Counted from the stretch's first letter, positions 41,201-51,010 are shown. The stretch: DNA of 64,000 bases from Mugil cephalus (GCF_022458985.1 NC_061781.1:326001-390000), one strand, 5' to 3'. Notes: a model not told the origin generated them from the letters alone. Numbers and translations: made by a program.

Positions 41201-44200
41201 TAGGAGAAGGGGTTTGACTGGTCCATTCTTCAGGTCATCAACAAACTGCAATGTTATCTGCAATGTAAGCGATGACATATGAGGGAGAAAAAAGCAGGCG
41301 CGCAGCTCTCACAGCAGGAGGTCTGACCCGGGACCTCTGCCAATGGGAAAACGCACCAAAGGCAAGTCGACCCGGGATTTTCCAAGCAGTATAAGATAGG
41401 AATTTCAACATATAGGCCTAGGGCCTAAGTTTGTTACCAATAAATAAGCATTGCTTGTACTGTAGCGTTATGTCGTTACAACGTTGACCCACTTTTAACG
41501 GGCCGAGTACCGACTGTAGCCTGTAACAAATGCTAATTAGCTTGCTGTCAAGTTTTTCTTTTGTCAAGCTTTAAGGTACGGTCATGGATGTTACTGCTTG
41601 TTCCTGCTGTAATATGATACGTGACATGTGCTGGCTGTTCATAGCCACTTTTAATCTATGCAGTTAGCACTGCTTTGTTACTGCCAGTGTTGCAGTGTTG
41701 TGCAAATTTGCTTATAATTTAATATTTAAATATAATTTAATTTAAAGATCTTGAGACATGAGAGTGCTATTTTTTAAAAATAAAAGGTCAGAAAATTGTC
41801 ATTGTAATCTATTTTAGTTCATTTTATTTCCTCAATAATTTTTCTTGATTGAGAAATTGGTCTGGGCTCTTATGGGTTAAACAGCAGCCTGCATGCTAGT
41901 AGACTATATGTTCCATTTACAATCAAACAGGATCAATTTTGATTAATCCAAAATCTGTGTAGTAGTACAGTCTGAAGATGCTCTTGCGTATTCGGTATCA
42001 ATTGAACCAAAATTTATAGGAGGATATAGGCTTAATAAGCTTCACAGTTTTTGAAATGAGTGATGGATTGTTAAGGTTATATGTGTTCAATATTTTCTTA
42101 TCTTCAGACATAATAGTGTAAGAGATGTTTCTTTACCTGCTTGATAGTTTCAACTGAAACTCCAATCTTCCTCAGAAGTGTCATTAGTCTTTAGTTTAGA
42201 TTCATTATAGACGTGAACTGAAAATGTGAACCATTTTATTTTATGGCCTTGGTGCCCTGGCTTTTGGCCTATGTGCCCTCAAAAAATTCACAACACAAAA
42301 GTGGCCTTGTCCCTAAAATGACAAAATTCTAGGCCTGCATAACATGTTAATTAAAAGTTCATTATAGATTGTGTATTTGAAGCAGAGACTTTAAATGAGA
42401 ATGCAGAGCTAGTAAGATGATTGACTTGTATTAAGGGAACATCAAAAGTAAAGGGGGAGGGATATGTTGTATATATGACAGCCTAAGTTATCCCACCAGG
42501 GATATGGTTATGCCCCTCTGCGTTATGTGTTGTGAAGTGATGTATTGAGTTTTCTGTCCTAAGTTGAAAAGCAATACAGGCAGTCGTGGAAATACTCCTG
42601 GTCTCCCAGAGTTTGTTATTTAGATTAAAATTTAAAATATTAAAATATTAGGAACACATGTCAGGTCAATTGTTTTGCAAAATGAACACAGTTGAATCAA
42701 CATCTCTCTCACTTATTAGAAGCTAATGTTGAATGGTTTAAAGCAGGACTGTTATAATGGGTTCACTACTCTACCCAATGAAGTGGCGAGTCCAGTAAAT
42801 ACATAAATATTTGCTGGCGTACCTTTATCATCCCAGGAGTTCCTATGTCTCCATACAGACCCCTCCAGCCTTGGTTGCCCGTCTCTCCCTGACAAAAAAT
42901 TAGAATCAAGCACAAATAATAATACACTGAAACTAAAACAAGGGCAGCTGGACTGGTAGAGTTTCAAGAAACCCATTTGGTTTAGTTTCATTTTTTTAAT
43001 TTATTTATTTTTTTGTCGTGATGGTTAATTATTATTATTATTATTGTTGATAATAATAATAATAATAATAATAATAACCTTTAATTTTCCAGCAATGATG
43101 CTGTGATACTGCATTCAACTTTGTTGTTGAAGTCCCTGAAGGTTTCAATGTGGTGAAGAGTGTTGCCCACCAACAAAGACAGGATTGCCAGATGCTTATA
43201 AGATGTTATAAGTGACTGAGTTTATGCTGCTGACGATGGGTCTGAGTGGGGCTCCCTGCTGTTCCTACTGTTGTAGGTAGTTTATTATTTCATTTATCGT
43301 ATTGGTTGGTACTCGTCTCAGTGTCTCGTATGTATCTTCAGGGATCTTCCCTTGTTGGTTGGTAGAATGGTGATGTTCTCTTTGCAGTGACCCTAGAGCC
43401 TTCCTTTCCTGGGTGATGATGTTGTTTGTGTTGGCAAGTTGTTTGGCTTCTGTGTAGTGAGTTTGTTGTTCTTTATGGTTCCGTGGGTGTGCTCTCTCTC
43501 CGACAGATTCTGGATCCGCTTCTCCTGGATGTTTAGCTGTGTGGTGTGGTCATCCTTTCTCCTCCATGTCAGTTCCTCAGATTTGTGTTTGTTGCCGTGT
43601 GGTGTTTGTAAAAAAAAACACATCACCATCCTACCAGCCGACAAGGGAAGATCCACAGTGTTGTTGAACACACCAAAGTGAACAACCTTCTCAGCAACAG
43701 CAACGAGACACTGAGACAAGACAACCAACACCTACAAAACCAGAACAATAAACTACCTACCTACAACAGTTCAAAAAGGAGAAGGCAATCGACATAGTCA
43801 TTTACTTTACGACCGGGTGTTCCTGGGGGGAGACATCAGCACTAACCACTGAGCTGCTGTGCCGCTACGCCATGTATTTATGGACTACCCAAATTACACA
43901 AGAAGGAGCCCCTCTCAGACCCATTGTCAACAGCATAAACTTAGTCACTTATAGCATCGTTAAGTATCTTCATTCATCCTGTCTCTGTTTGTGGGCAACA
44001 ATCCTCACCACACTAAAAACTCCAGGGACTTCATCAAGTCAGGAACATCACACTGGGTCCAGAACAAACCATTGTATCGTATCCTATGATGTAACCTCCC
44101 TGTTCACATGAATCCCCACCGGAGAAGCCACAAAAGTAGTACGGGAAAGGTTTCGAAAGGATGACACCTTGGCCAATAGAACCAACCTCACCCCAGACCA

Positions 44201-47200
44201 AGTCTGGGTGTTACTCATCCTGTGCCTGACTACCACCTATTTACAATTCTACAAGCAAGCATTCTACAAGCAAAAACACGGCCTTGCGATGGGGTAAAAA
44301 CTGGTCCACTCCAAAGACACCCAGGCAACAGCAGTAATGTAGCATATGCTGTTCAGTGCAATGAGGAATGTACAGACTTGTACATTGGGGAAACCAAACA
44401 ACCCATCCACAAACGCATGTACCAACACGGGAGAGCCAGCTCATCCGGAAGGGATTCAGCGGCCTACCTCCTCTTGAAGGATAAAGGACACTTCTTTGAA
44501 GGTAGCAACTTCCAAATCTTAGCCATAGTGGACAGGTGGTTTGAAAGAGAAGCAAAGGAAGCCATCTATGTGAGATTGGAAAACTAAGATGGACTGAAAT
44601 ATCATCTGCCATCAATATACAATGCAGTCTCGTTTACAGAAACAAGTCAAGCAAGTTTCTGATGGGTATACCTACAGTTTCCCATTTAAACCTCAAACTT
44701 CCCACCGGTCCTTTAGAACTGAAGAAGCTAGAACTGAGTGGCAAAACGTCTTCTCAAAACTACAAGTCCAGTTGCCTTATTGTACAAATGTAATCACAAT
44801 GGCATAAAACAAATCTGGAGAAAGGTTTAAATTATGATGAGGCAAAATATTATAAAGTTTTATTTTGCATCCATTAGATTTGTTGTTTGGGTGTGCATTG
44901 ATAGATTAATCCAAAAGGTGTTTAAAAAGACAACTGGAATTGTAGAGTTTAAAGAAGACGTTTCGCTGCTCATCTAAGTAGCTTCTTCATTTCTTGCTCT
45001 ACTCAGATGAGCAGTGAAAAACATCTTCTTTAAACTCTACAAGTCCAGTTGTCTTTTTAAACGCCTTTTGGATTACCATGACTTGAGAACCTTCACAGAC
45101 CTGTAGATAGATAAAAACAAACACATTAAAGTCCACATGTTGCCAAGGATGTGACGACAACACTGTAAGACGCAGACTGCTGAACTAGAGGAAACTAGTG
45201 TCCCTGTAATGTACATAAGCTTTTTAGTGTCCCCTGGAAACATTTGAGTTGTCTCAAAAGTGTCCGTAGATGAGGTGTGACTCTAGATTTATTTCAGTTT
45301 TCTGTTTTTTGCAGGATTTTTCCAAATTAAGATTGGAACACAAATGGGACACATCAATGAATCCTAAATAATAAAATGTGTCAATAACTTTTACATAATT
45401 CAAAAATCAAACTCGTTCAGAGAGTAAAAAATAAACGTGTCAGAAGATTCTTAAAATATAAAATATTGTGAGATCTTTGTCCTTTTCTTTGTCCTATGTT
45501 TGTGTAATTGGTGATCTGTGAGATACACTGGGCCCAGTGATTCAAATTATAAAGATGCAAAGTACAAGTTTTATTTTGCATTTGTTTGCATTTGTTGCTG
45601 TTACTTCTCTAGCGTTTGTTATACTTCAACTCTTCAAGAGGTTGGGTTTTAATTTAGTTCAGTTTTCTCTTGTGCAGATTCATTTATTGAACTTAAATAT
45701 ATAAAAGCGCCACATAGATAATGTGTTCTGCAATGATGTGTCTGTTGATGCTCTATCTGAGACCTTTTGACCCAGCTGTCCCATGACTCCCTGAGTTCCT
45801 GGTTCTCCGTTCGGACCCGTCACACCTGGACAACCCTGAAACACAAGCAGCTTGTTGACGTTTCCTGTTCTAAACACTAGTGTCTAATCTTTACGTTAAA
45901 TAATCCATAGTACCTTAAGTCCTCTGGGTCCCCTGCAGCCCTGCAAATACCAACACCATTCAGAGAGGCCTAGATGTTAAAATATGAACATGTTTGTTGT
46001 TCACCAGGAGGTCTGAGCTACCTTCTCTCCCTTTGCTCCCACGATGTGTTCTGTTATATCAACCTGAAGAGTTAAAAAGAAAGTTTTACTTTTTAAATCT
46101 GATCATGGAAACAGTGGGGATTTGAAAAGTTTAAGGAGAGGTGAAACTCCTCACCATCAGTTCCTTCTTCCGTTTAACCGGAGGAAACATCGGGGGAGGA
46201 ACAGAGGGAGGGATGAAGGCTTCACATTTCCTAGCCAACCACTTGTTTCCTCGACTGGATGTGAATCCTGAAGAAACACAAGAGCAACGAGTGGCAGTCA
46301 GTGACATCTGGTGGTGGAGTTGTAGATTACAACCAATAAAATAATTCCAGGGTAGAGGAGTCAGAGATGGACTGTTAAAATGGAGACCAGATAAAATGAT
46401 AGGATCAGAGGCGTGTTTACACCAGAGCATCAAATCATTTTGGAACTTTAGAGAGGGCTGAGGGAGAGGAAAAGAAAGAGGAGAAGAAGATGAGACTGGT
46501 AGAACAAGAGGGGGAACGGGATGAGGGAGAAAGAGGAAATGAGGTAGTGGAAGAAGGTGATGATGGAAAAAGTAAGAAGGAGAAATAAGAAGGAAGAAGA
46601 AAGTGAAGACAGGAAGAAGGAGGAAGAGGAAAAAGGGAAGAAAAGGTATATATAAAAGTAGTAGTATATTCTCCTTCATGTTTACCTCTATGTTAGGCCT
46701 ATGTATTAAAAACTATAGCGTGTTGCATTTATGAAATGAAACAACTGCTACAGAGAAAACGAAATTTTAGTCATGCATACATAACATATCCATGGTTGGC
46801 TTAACTCCAGCCGAAAAGTTCAATAAATAGCGGGCTGGACCTGCTGGCAGTTGTGATGTATTTTGAGCGACAAAAAATTTAACACATTTCATTTTAATGT
46901 TACAAGATCACCATCAATTCAAATTTAGAATTATATTTAAAAAACTAAACGAACTAAAATAAAATACATTTGAATTAAAAACTCGATGTACTGTAGGAGT
47001 TCATTGTTTTTGGTTGATGTTACAACCATGAGTGTTTACTCAACTGTCGCTCAGTTGTTGTGTAGCTTTTGCTCGTTCACTATTGAGTGTATAGTTGCCG
47101 AGGCAGTTAGCGTGAAAAAATGAACGACTTTAATCAGTGTCCTTGCTCCGCACCACTCGTCACACAAAAGAGCCTCTGAGCCGCGGGTTGCCAACCCCTG

Positions 47201-47429
47201 AAGATGACCACGTCTTAGTGTTGTTGTTTGTCTCTTAAAGAGGTAAATGTGGGAAAGAGGTCTAACTCCACCAGTTTTTGGCCACCAAGAAGTGAGTCAT
47301 TCAATGTCCAGCTGAATTATATTCGGTTCAGTTAGTTGTGTTTTTATACTCACTAGTTGTAATGGAGGAATCTGCTGGTTGGAAACCGCAGAGCAGAGCA
47401 CTCCATCCCAGTACCAGCTGAGTCAGCAT
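26270..47429 (-). CDS. short secreted collagen, ColQ-like (acetylcholinesterase collagenic tail family)
   Basis: Coding exons on the minus strand, all with AG/GT edges and matching phase: 47354-47429, 46155-46267, 46022-46063, 45914-45940, 45764-45835, 42823-42888, 29036-29062, 28895-28939, 28790-28825, 28636-28716, 28042-28138, 27389-27483, 26914-27033 and 26270-26308. They predict about 311 residues: signal peptide [15 protein letters not shown]; a Cys + Pro segment [17 protein letters not shown]; about 54 Gly-X-Y triplets with few breaks; C-x-C after the helix ([11 protein letters not shown]); and a 40-residue [14 protein letters not shown]...[13 protein letters not shown] domain. ColQ has the same order: proline-rich attachment domain, collagen, C-x-C, then a similar trimer domain. 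ColQ trimers anchor acetylcholinesterase tetramers in synaptic basal lamina. Here the Cys-rich tail of ColQ is missing. Collagen nature is sure; the ColQ link is strong inference; the role is unproven. Confidence 0.8.
26914..27033 (-). CDS. ColQ-like gene exon 13: C-terminal trimerisation-type domain
   Basis: Forty codons in phase 0 encode a compact domain with pattern IFIADN-E-M-RL...[23 protein letters not shown]. The aligned ColQ region has the same spacing of I-F-x-x-x-N, E-E/M, R-x-D-x-x-x-LY and W, and the trimer domains of collagens XV/XVIII have a related plan. It likely nucleates the collagen triple helix. The next exon adds only [12 protein letters not shown] before TGA. Confidence 0.75.
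29329..32365 (-). mobile_element. degenerate Gmr1-like Ty3/gypsy retrotransposon (integrase before reverse transcriptase)
   Basis: Direct repeats of about 135 bp at 29331-29485 and 32220-32365 share ACATTTGTGTGGTGAATTTT and are taken as LTR parts. Read on the minus strand: gag N-terminus (31938-32195), gag [28 protein letters not shown] region (31404-31853), protease-end-like [11 protein letters not shown], the integrase C-terminal region with the [20 protein letters not shown] block (about 31020-31250), then in the same frame [20 protein letters not shown] leading into reverse transcriptase (30100-30750: [28 protein letters not shown]) and its thumb [20 protein letters not shown]. Integrase ahead of RT is the Gmr1 order. 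The protease and most of the integrase are deleted, and stops and shifts are many. Confidence 0.75.
33842..34736 (-). mobile_element. L2-like LINE 3' fragment inserted in the gypsy element
   Basis: On the minus strand it gives [40 protein letters not shown] and then 3' UTR that matches the copy at 39500-39850 (for example ATGATCTTATGTGACAG against its complement). An internal part is deleted. Gypsy coding text resumes at 34737 with [12 protein letters not shown]. Confidence 0.75.
36255..40122 (+). mobile_element. L2-like LINE, nearly full length but broken
   Basis: ORF1 starts with a short coiled coil ([18 protein letters not shown], about 36267) and a decayed esterase. The endonuclease follows at 36930-37430 ([39 protein letters not shown]). 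Reverse transcriptase runs 38080-39400 ([42 protein letters not shown] region lost to a frameshift near 38550, [23 protein letters not shown]). The 3' UTR ends in GCGCTATATAAATAAAACTG and TGAAT repeats, the fish L2 tail. It interrupts the gypsy element on the same strand. Confidence 0.88.
40322..42337. mobile_element. hAT-superfamily DNA transposon with intact 8-bp target duplication
   Basis: CATAACAT occurs at 40314-40321 and again at 42338-42345, directly outside ends that read CAGGGCAGGAATTTCAT (left) and, in reverse, CAGGCCTAGAATTTTGT (right). An 8-bp duplication with CAGGG-like tips fits hAT. Subterminal parts of both arms are rich in GGCCTTG/GGGCAC words. Internally I saw no transposase: a splice-donor-like GAG|GTAAGACTG near 40710 and an ATG at 41341 that closes after 18 codons. 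The minus frame at 40991-41278 (95 codons) has no known domain. It is probably a deleted, non-autonomous copy. Confidence 0.8.
42615..42800. repeat. MITE-like element, right-half copy 3
   Basis: AAAATATTAAAATATTAGGA, GAATCAACATCT and CCAATGAAGTGGCGAGTCCA match the copy at 1500-1690. It ends about 22 bp downstream (in gene sense) of the ColQ-like exon donor at 42823. Confidence 0.6.
43028..43080. repeat. (ATT)n/(AAT)n microsatellite with a turn in the middle
   Basis: ATTATTATTATTATTATTG then TTGATAATAATAATAATAAT, so the tract is self-complementary around 43048. Confidence 0.85.
43195..43735 (-). pseudogene. Penelope-like element fragment, minus-oriented
   Basis: On the minus strand: [20 protein letters not shown] (linker), [14 protein letters not shown] text near 43350 and [12 protein letters not shown] near 43240, all from the N-terminal part of a Penelope-type reverse transcriptase. 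It faces the plus-strand copy that starts around 43610. Confidence 0.65.
43605..44820 (+). pseudogene. Penelope-like element with RT and GIY-YIG endonuclease remains
   Basis: Plus strand: [20 protein letters not shown] (43620), [20 protein letters not shown] (43899), [11 protein letters not shown] (44078), then in other frames [12 protein letters not shown] and HGLAMG near 44285. The endonuclease follows at 44320-44587: [20 protein letters not shown], with the GIY-YIG-like VAYAVQC and DLYIGETK, then KRMYQHGRA and a late catalytic-type E in [14 protein letters not shown] core is deleted. Penelope elements are retroelements that pair RT with this nuclease and are common in fish. Confidence 0.8.
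44907..45075. repeat. long imperfect palindrome from Penelope-type ends
   Basis: Arms of about 75 bp face each other around 44990: AATCCAAAAGGTGTTTAAAA... on the left and its complement ...TTTTTAAACGCCTTTTGGATT on the right, sharing AAAGAAGACGTTT/AACATCTTCTTT and CATCTAAGT/CAGATGAG. It lies just past the Penelope 3' end. Confidence 0.75.
46155..46267 (-). CDS. ColQ-like gene exon 2: PRAD-like Cys/proline segment
   Basis: The exon reads [13 protein letters not shown], then [17 protein letters not shown], then KRKKELM. In ColQ the proline-rich attachment domain is a Cys pair followed by a Pro run with Phe near the end, and it organises an acetylcholinesterase tetramer. Here there is one Cys, eight prolines and two Phe in 17 residues, flanked by basic residues. 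The position, between signal peptide and the first Gly-X-Y, is the same. Whether it still binds a cholinesterase is not known. Confidence 0.7.
46450..46660. repeat. purine-rich (GA) tract in a ColQ-like gene intron
   Basis: Nearly pure A/G on the plus strand, with AGGAGAAGAAGATGAGA and GGAAGAAGGAGGAAGAGG words. The minus frame at 46131-46679 is a composition artefact apart from the real exon at 46155-46267. Confidence 0.85.
46780..47207. mobile_element. hAT-type non-autonomous fragment
   Basis: The right tip in reverse reads CAGGGGTTGGCAACCCGCGG and CTCAGAGGCTCTTTTGTGTG, typical of a fish hAT end. The left boundary is unclear, somewhere near the GCGGGCTGGACCTGCTGGCA text at 46829. No frame inside. 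Confidence 0.4.
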
Positions 47430-47864
47430 CTCTTCTTATTTTTTCAACAAGAACAAAGATGAGATCAAGTTTAACTTTAGACTCTCATGAAATCAGCAGC
47501 AGGAGGATAGAGAATGTATTCCCTACAGTTTTTTCTTTCACATTTAGAACATTGAGCTTTCATTCCATTTATTCTTTCATCAAAGAAGCCTCTGCAGTAT
47601 TTATCTTGATTCTTTTTGTCTTCCAGTGAAAATACTTTCATTCTGCTTCAGATAAAGGAAGAGATGATCTCACAGACATCTAGCACAGCTTTTCCATCAA
47701 GAGCACGAGTTTACCCCTTACAATAGTATTCACACCAAACATACTAAGTAAAGATGTATGTCATGGTTTTATAAAACATAAAATATCTGGATTATTTAGA
47801 TGCTGGTGATCATCAATGCATGTTATTTAGTTCATGTTCGAGGAATGAGAGCAGGTCTTACCTC

Positions 47865-48030
47865 ACCGTTGTTCCCTGGCTCTGCGGTGCTCAGCTATGC
47901 TGCTTTAGGGCATTGTCTAGGAACTGGAGCTCATTCTGCTAAGCTTGCACACTCCAGTCCAACTTATCTCAACAAATGGTGGAAATGCAACGCAGCCCCT
48001 GGCAGTGTTCAGCTGGGATAATCAGATAAT
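47865..48030 (-). promoter_or_regulatory. possible 5' non-coding exon or promoter of the ColQ-like gene
   Basis: On the minus strand a GC-richer block ends GGGAACAACGGTGAG before GTAAGACC, a good splice donor, 440 bp upstream of the signal-peptide exon. It has in-frame stops, so it would be 5' UTR. CAGCTG (about 48010) and CATTTG E-boxes lie in it. It is offered as a candidate only; no transcript evidence was available. Confidence 0.3.
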
Positions 48031-48334
48031 TACTGAAGGGGCCAAGCCAAAGAGAGGCACTGGAGGAGGAGGAGTCAGTCACCTTCTGTTACGCTGTGCT
48101 ACATGACCAGGGCTGCATTTACTTTTAAGGCTTTTAGCAAAATTCACCACATCAGAGTTTATTGCTGTGCTGCACTGATCACCATGTTGTTCTTTACAGT
48201 TATTTTTTCAGTAGTCATTACTAAACAAAGCACTCATGTCTGGTACCTTACATCCAATAAGTCCATTAAAACATTTGACTATTTTCTTCTGCAGGAATCA
48301 GGTTTGTAATTTATGCAAAGCAAATATCTGGGTG

Positions 48335-48930
48335 GTCAAGTGGTGTGGTGGTTAGCAGACAGTGTTGCCACAGTTATCTTGAAAAAGTAATCAGATTACT
48401 GATTACTCATTTAAAAAGTAACTTAGTTACTTTACTGATTTCTTGATTTTAGAAGTAACTAAGTTAGATTATAAGTTACTTTATTAGTTACATTCAGCAG
48501 CTGCTGCCCCCCACTAAAAAATAAATAAATAAATATATAAATAGATAAAATACATTCATTTTTCAGGGAAGTGACCGGCTCTTCAGCCTCCAAGCTGCAC
48601 CTCTAACCACTGTGTCTCACTCTCTCCCTCCATGATTCCAGTTATACTCACAAACTGTCACATAAGATCATCGGCTATGTGTTATATTACTAGCTTGATG
48701 TATGTATCTATGACAGAAGTATGTTTTTTCTTGTTTCTCCTGTTCTTCTTTTCTCTCTATCCTCTCTTTCTCTACCTGGCTGGTCTTCGGCAGATGCCAC
48801 CGTCGCCCTCAGGCTTGCTCTGGAGGTTGCAGGCTGGTTTTTGTGAAGCGTCTCGTATACAATTTGTATTGTTATTGGCGCTATATAAATAAAACTGAAT
48901 TGAATTGAATTGAATTGAATTGGTTAAGTT
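48335..48930 (+). repeat. interspersed repeat piece followed by an L2-like 3' UTR fragment
   Basis: 48335-48540 has AAGTAATCAGATTACTGATT and related TTACT words, a known style of fish repeat. 48560-48930 matches the L2 3' UTR of 39530-40120 (CACAAACTGTCACATAAGAT; GGCGCTATATAAATAAAACT) and ends in repeated TGAAT, with an internal deletion. Confidence 0.65.
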
Positions 48931-49179
48931 TAATGTCATAATTTTTGATTTAGTAATTTAAGGTTAAGTAAATAGCATAACGAGTTTGATATCTATTATT
49001 ATTATTACAATTAATGGCATGTTGGGTGGATTACCTTAGATAGAGAGGAAATGTTTTCAGGGTAAATGTGTTTATTATAGAAAGAGAATTTATAACATGC
49101 TAAGGATACATGTTTGAATATGAAATATTTTCTGTCTGTTACTGTATGTGTTAATTGCACTTAATGTTCTTGATAATAA

Positions 49180-49381
49180 CTTAAAAGGGGGAGATGTCAT
49201 ATATAGTTCATGTAGCGGAACTAATGTCGGCACAATAACTAACATTGTAACGCAGCGCAGTTAATGTGTTGTTGTTTTGGTCACAAAGATGCTTCATCTT
49301 ATGATGGTTTGTTTAGATGTTTATGCTGTCATTAAAGTAAAGTAAAGTAAATGCATCAAGCCGACCCTCGATCATTTTACA
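49180..49381 (+). repeat. possible LTR remnant with polypurine tract
   Basis: TTAAAAGGGGGAGATG precedes a unit starting TGTCATATATAG and ending CATTTTACA, so it starts TG and ends CA. No internal domain is attached and no partner LTR was seen. Confidence 0.35.
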
Positions 49382-49489
49382 CTGCCAGCCCCATGGGAAT
49401 AATATAGATGGCATGATGGACTGTATCATCCAATATAAAACATCTGTGAGGATAAATCCCTACTAGGATTGTTTGCCATTATCCTAACA

Positions 49490-51010
49490 ACAACAGGGAG
49501 TGTCAGGATGCCTACAGGAGGAAGCTGGAGGTCAAGCTCAAAGTCAAGCAGCAGGAAAGTGGCCCAGACAGAGTTAATGAACTGAATGTCTTTTGGAATA
49601 GATTTAGCACTGGAACCTCTGCTGGCTCACTCATCAATCCAGTCTTTACACTCCCTGATGGCCAATCTACAACTCACCATTGTCCCCTTCCTGCCTATCA
49701 CCTCTACTCTACCCCCAACTTCCACCCCCACTGAGAAAACCAGCCCTACGACTATGATACCTGACCAGATGAGAACCACATTTGAGAAAACAGACGAAGA
49801 AAGTCAAACAAGGCAAGTAAACCCCTGTCTCCTGAGGACCTGCACTTCATAGCTGACTGGGATCCTGCACTACCTGTTTAACCTGTTTAGGATACCAGTA
49901 CTATGGAAAACATCATGTAGTGCCGATGCCAAAGAAGCTCATCCCATCAGCTGAGACCCCCAGTCTCGGATCTTCTTCACTGTTTGCATCAGCTGACAGT
50001 TGGTGTGAATGATGCTGTGATCTACTTGCTGCAGTGAGCTCACTCTCACCTGGATGGTGGGAACGGTACTGTGAGGATCATGTTCTTTGATTTCTCTAGT
50101 GCTTTTAACACCATTCAGCCCTTTCTGATGAGTGAGAAGTTGCTCAGGATGGGTGTCAGCTCCTCCACTGTCTCCTGGATTGCTGATTACTTGTCTGACA
50201 GGCCCCAGTTTGCGCAGCTGGGTCCCTGTCAGATACACCTATATACACCTCTGATTTCCGATACTGCTCTGGCTCTTGGCACCTGCAGAAGTTCTCTAAT
50301 GACTCTGCAGTGATAGGATGTATTAGCGATGGGTAGGAAGTGGATATAGGACACTGATCAGGGACTTTGTGCAGTGTTCCCAGGCAAACCACCTACTCCT
50401 GAATGTGGACAAGACCAAGGATCTGGTCAATGACTTCAGGAGGAAGAGGACTCCAGTGGAGCCCATCACCATCCAGGGACTGGAGGTGGAAGTAGTGGAC
50501 TGCTACAAGCACCTCGGAGTCTACATGAACAACAGGCTGGACTGGACACACAACAGTGATGCTGTGTACAGGAAGGGCCTCAGTAGACTCTGCTTTCTGA
50601 TGAAGAAAGTAGATAGAGTAGGGTTATAGAGTTTCAATGTGTGCAGCGAGTTGTTAGAGTTTTTCCACCAGTCTGTAGGAATGAGTGCCCTGTACTTTGC
50701 TGTGGTTTGTTGGGTGAATAGTACCAGCAAAAAAGACATCGATAGGATCAACAAACTGATCCAGAAGGCTGGACATGTGATTGGTAGTTGGAGTGGTTTG
50801 TCTCAGTGAGGGACAGGAGGACACTGCTCTCCATTATGGACAATCCATCCCATCCACTACATCAAAGACTAGGGACAGAGGAAATCATTCTCCAGCAGAC
50901 TGATTTAGTCTGCTCCCATAGTGGTAATAATAGTAATAATAATAATAGGTTCCCCTATCGTTCTAGGTTGCATTCTGATCGAACTGTTGTTGGTTCAATA
51001 ATATTGCTGG
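49490..51010 (+). pseudogene. Rex1/CR1-group LINE, reverse transcriptase remains
   Basis: RT pieces in broken frames: IMFFDFSSAFNTIQPFLMSE (about 50078), VSWIADYLSDRPQFAQLG, then LLLNVDKTKDLVNDFRRKRT (about 50396), VEVVDCYKHLGVYMNNRLDW, and a tail TLLSIMDNPSHPLHQRL near 50822. The wording fits the Jockey-superfamily LINEs (Rex1/CR1/L2). No endonuclease was recognised. Confidence 0.7.

Larger units (their letters stand above)
32370..42615 (+). mobile_element. Ty3/gypsy retrotransposon with the usual domain order, split by three later insertions
   Basis: Plus strand: gag 32610-33060 ([40 protein letters not shown]), zinc-knuckle text [16 protein letters not shown] at about 33215-33265, protease region near 33420-33720 (ends in a GRRWLKK box), then an L2 insertion (33842-34736), RNase H end 34737-35030 ([17 protein letters not shown]...), integrase zinc finger and core 35048-35700 ([21 protein letters not shown]; then [20 protein letters not shown]), and integrase C-terminus to about 36250. 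A second L2 (36255-40122) and a hAT element (40322-42337) follow. A purine run AAAGTAAAGGGGGAGGG (42447-42463) and an LTR-like TGTTGTATATATGACAGCC close it. RT is missing; frames are broken. Confidence 0.7.

Noticed and set aside
40991-41278. 95-codon minus frame inside the hAT element
   Set aside because: No recognisable transposase or BED motif; kept only as a note in the hAT entry.
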